The position numbers were made by a program, and so were the translations under genes. Of a DNA stretch of 6,604 nt, positions 5,829 to 6,604 are shown one piece after another. Below the pieces are notes generated by a model that ran no database searches, was not told the origin of the DNA, and saw only the letters and a program-made list of their open reading frames with translations. The first letter of the stretch is position 1. Each line of letters starts with the position of its first letter. The stretch covers positions 1 through 6,604 of the forward strand of contig JAEXJH010000363.1 in assembly GCA_023445955.1 (NCBI GenBank), written 5' to 3'. Origin of the DNA: Pseudomonadota bacterium. GTDB lineage: Bacteria; Pseudomonadota; Alphaproteobacteria; Caulobacterales; Caulobacteraceae.

Positions 5829-6604
5829 ATGATGCTTCCAGCTCAGTATTGGTCGCGGCGAGGGGTCCTGGCGAGCGTTGGCGCGCTGGGCCTCTCGGCC
5901 TGCGGCAAGAAGAACGATCCGGCCAAGGTCGAGGCCAAGGCGGCCGAGAAGGCCGGGCCGGCGACCATCGAGTCGGCCGTGGCCGGAGACTGGCGCCTGC
6001 CCGCCGACCGCGCCCGCGACGCCTGGCGCCATCCGGTCGAGACCCTGAAGTTCTGGGGGCTGCAGCCCGGCCAGACGGTGGTCGAGTTCTGGCCCGGCGC
6101 GGGGTGGTACACCGACATTCTCGGTCCCTTCCTGGCCGACACCAAGGGTAAGCTCTACGAGGCCGAGCTGCAGACCAACGACCCGTCGGATCCGTCCGCG
6201 GCCGAGATCGTCGAGGCCTACCGCCGCAAGCTGTCAGAGAAGAAGAAGCTCTATGGCGAGGTGACCTTCACCGCCTTCGGCCCGACCAGTGGTCCGGTGG
6301 CGCCGGCGGGAACGGTCGACCTGGTGCTGTTCCTGCGCAACCTGCACAACTGGATGGCTGGCGGCATCGCCGAGAAGGCTTTCAAGGACGCCCTGGCGGC
6401 CCTGAAACCCGGCGGCGTCCTGGGCGTCGAGGAGCACCGGGGCGAGCCGGGAAGGGTGCAGGACGTGCTGGCCGCCGACGGCTATGTCCAGCAGGACTAT
6501 GTGATCCAGATGGCCAAGGAGGCGGGCTTCGTCCTGGCCGGGTCCAGTGAGATCAACGCCAATCCCAAGGACACCAAGGACCATCCGTTCGGCGTCTGGA
6601 CGCT
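5829..6604 (+). CDS. Methyltransferase-like Tat lipoprotein (COG4798-type), 3' end outside window
   Basis: An open frame of 258 complete codons that runs off the window. The N-terminus has a twin-arginine motif S9-R10-R11-G-V-L followed by a short hydrophobic stretch and a lipobox L22-S23-A24-C25, so the product should be exported folded by Tat and lipidated at Cys25. A charged Lys/Ala/Glu-rich linker (27-42) follows, then the same fold as the upstream neighbour: ARDAWRHP (62-69), LKFWGLQPGQ (73-82), VVEFWPGAGWYTD (84-96, motif I), LRNLHNW (169-175), LKPGGVLGVEEHR (192-204). Nineteen consecutive residues at the end, SEINANPKDTKDHPFGVWT (240-258), are identical to the paralogue. Relative to it, about ten residues are inserted around 131-141 (YRRKLSEKKKL). 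An in-frame TAG at 5802 prevents a longer start. Motif I has W-P-G-A-G in place of G-x-G-x-G. Substrate unknown; probably co-transcribed with the upstream gene. Confidence 0.87.
   Translation, partial: MMLPAQYWSRRGVLASVGALGLSACGKKNDPAKVEAKAAEKAGPATIESAVAGDWRLPADRARDAWRHPVETLKFWGLQPGQTVVEFWPGAGWYTDILGPFLADTKGKLYEAELQTNDPSDPSAAEIVEAYRRKLSEKKKLYGEVTFTAFGPTSGPVAPAGTVDLVLFLRNLHNWMAGGIAEKAFKDALAALKPGGVLGVEEHRGEPGRVQDVLAADGYVQQDYVIQMAKEAGFVLAGSSEINANPKDTKDHPFGVWT

Overview
The window looks like chromosomal DNA of a high-GC alphaproteobacterium, most likely Caulobacter or a close relative. This rests on strong G/C preference at third codon positions, -35 elements of the TTGACGS type paired with weak -10s, and a class A small heat-shock gene carrying the layout of an alphaproteobacterial ROSE leader. 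The species call is an inference; no database was consulted.

Layout, left to right. (1) gpmA, the cofactor-dependent phosphoglycerate mutase of glycolysis and gluconeogenesis (130-843, +). (2) Two tandem paralogous pentapeptide-repeat proteins of 422 and 417 aa (916-2184 and 2285-3538, +), each built from four repeat blocks separated by non-repeat segments at the same places, and each apparently made of two cap-plus-array halves. (3) A convergent small exported protein with a probable Cache-like sensor fold (3542-4042, -), with a FixK/FNR-type box in its upstream region. (4) An IbpA-like class A Hsp20 (4232-4693, -) with a perfect-stem intrinsic terminator downstream and, upstream, a heat-shock sigma-factor-like promoter followed by three hairpins. 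The last hairpin buries the ribosome binding site in the manner of a ROSE RNA thermometer. (5) Two tandem methyltransferase-like proteins read away from hsp20: one with a Sec signal peptide (4927-5769, +) and one with a twin-arginine lipoprotein signal (5829 to the window end, +, incomplete).

The neighbourhood reads as a housekeeping gene followed by accessory envelope and stress genes. Two separate tandem duplications (the pentapeptide pair and the methyltransferase-like pair) lie within 6.6 kb. The control signals point to heat shock (hsp20) and possibly low oxygen (the Cache-like gene). I see no transposase, integrase, tRNA, rRNA, CRISPR array or clear mobile-element boundary. The largest gene-free stretch, 4694-4926, is filled by the hsp20 leader and the two divergent promoters. 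The least understood parts are the interrupted pentapeptide-repeat pair and the exported methyltransferase-like pair.
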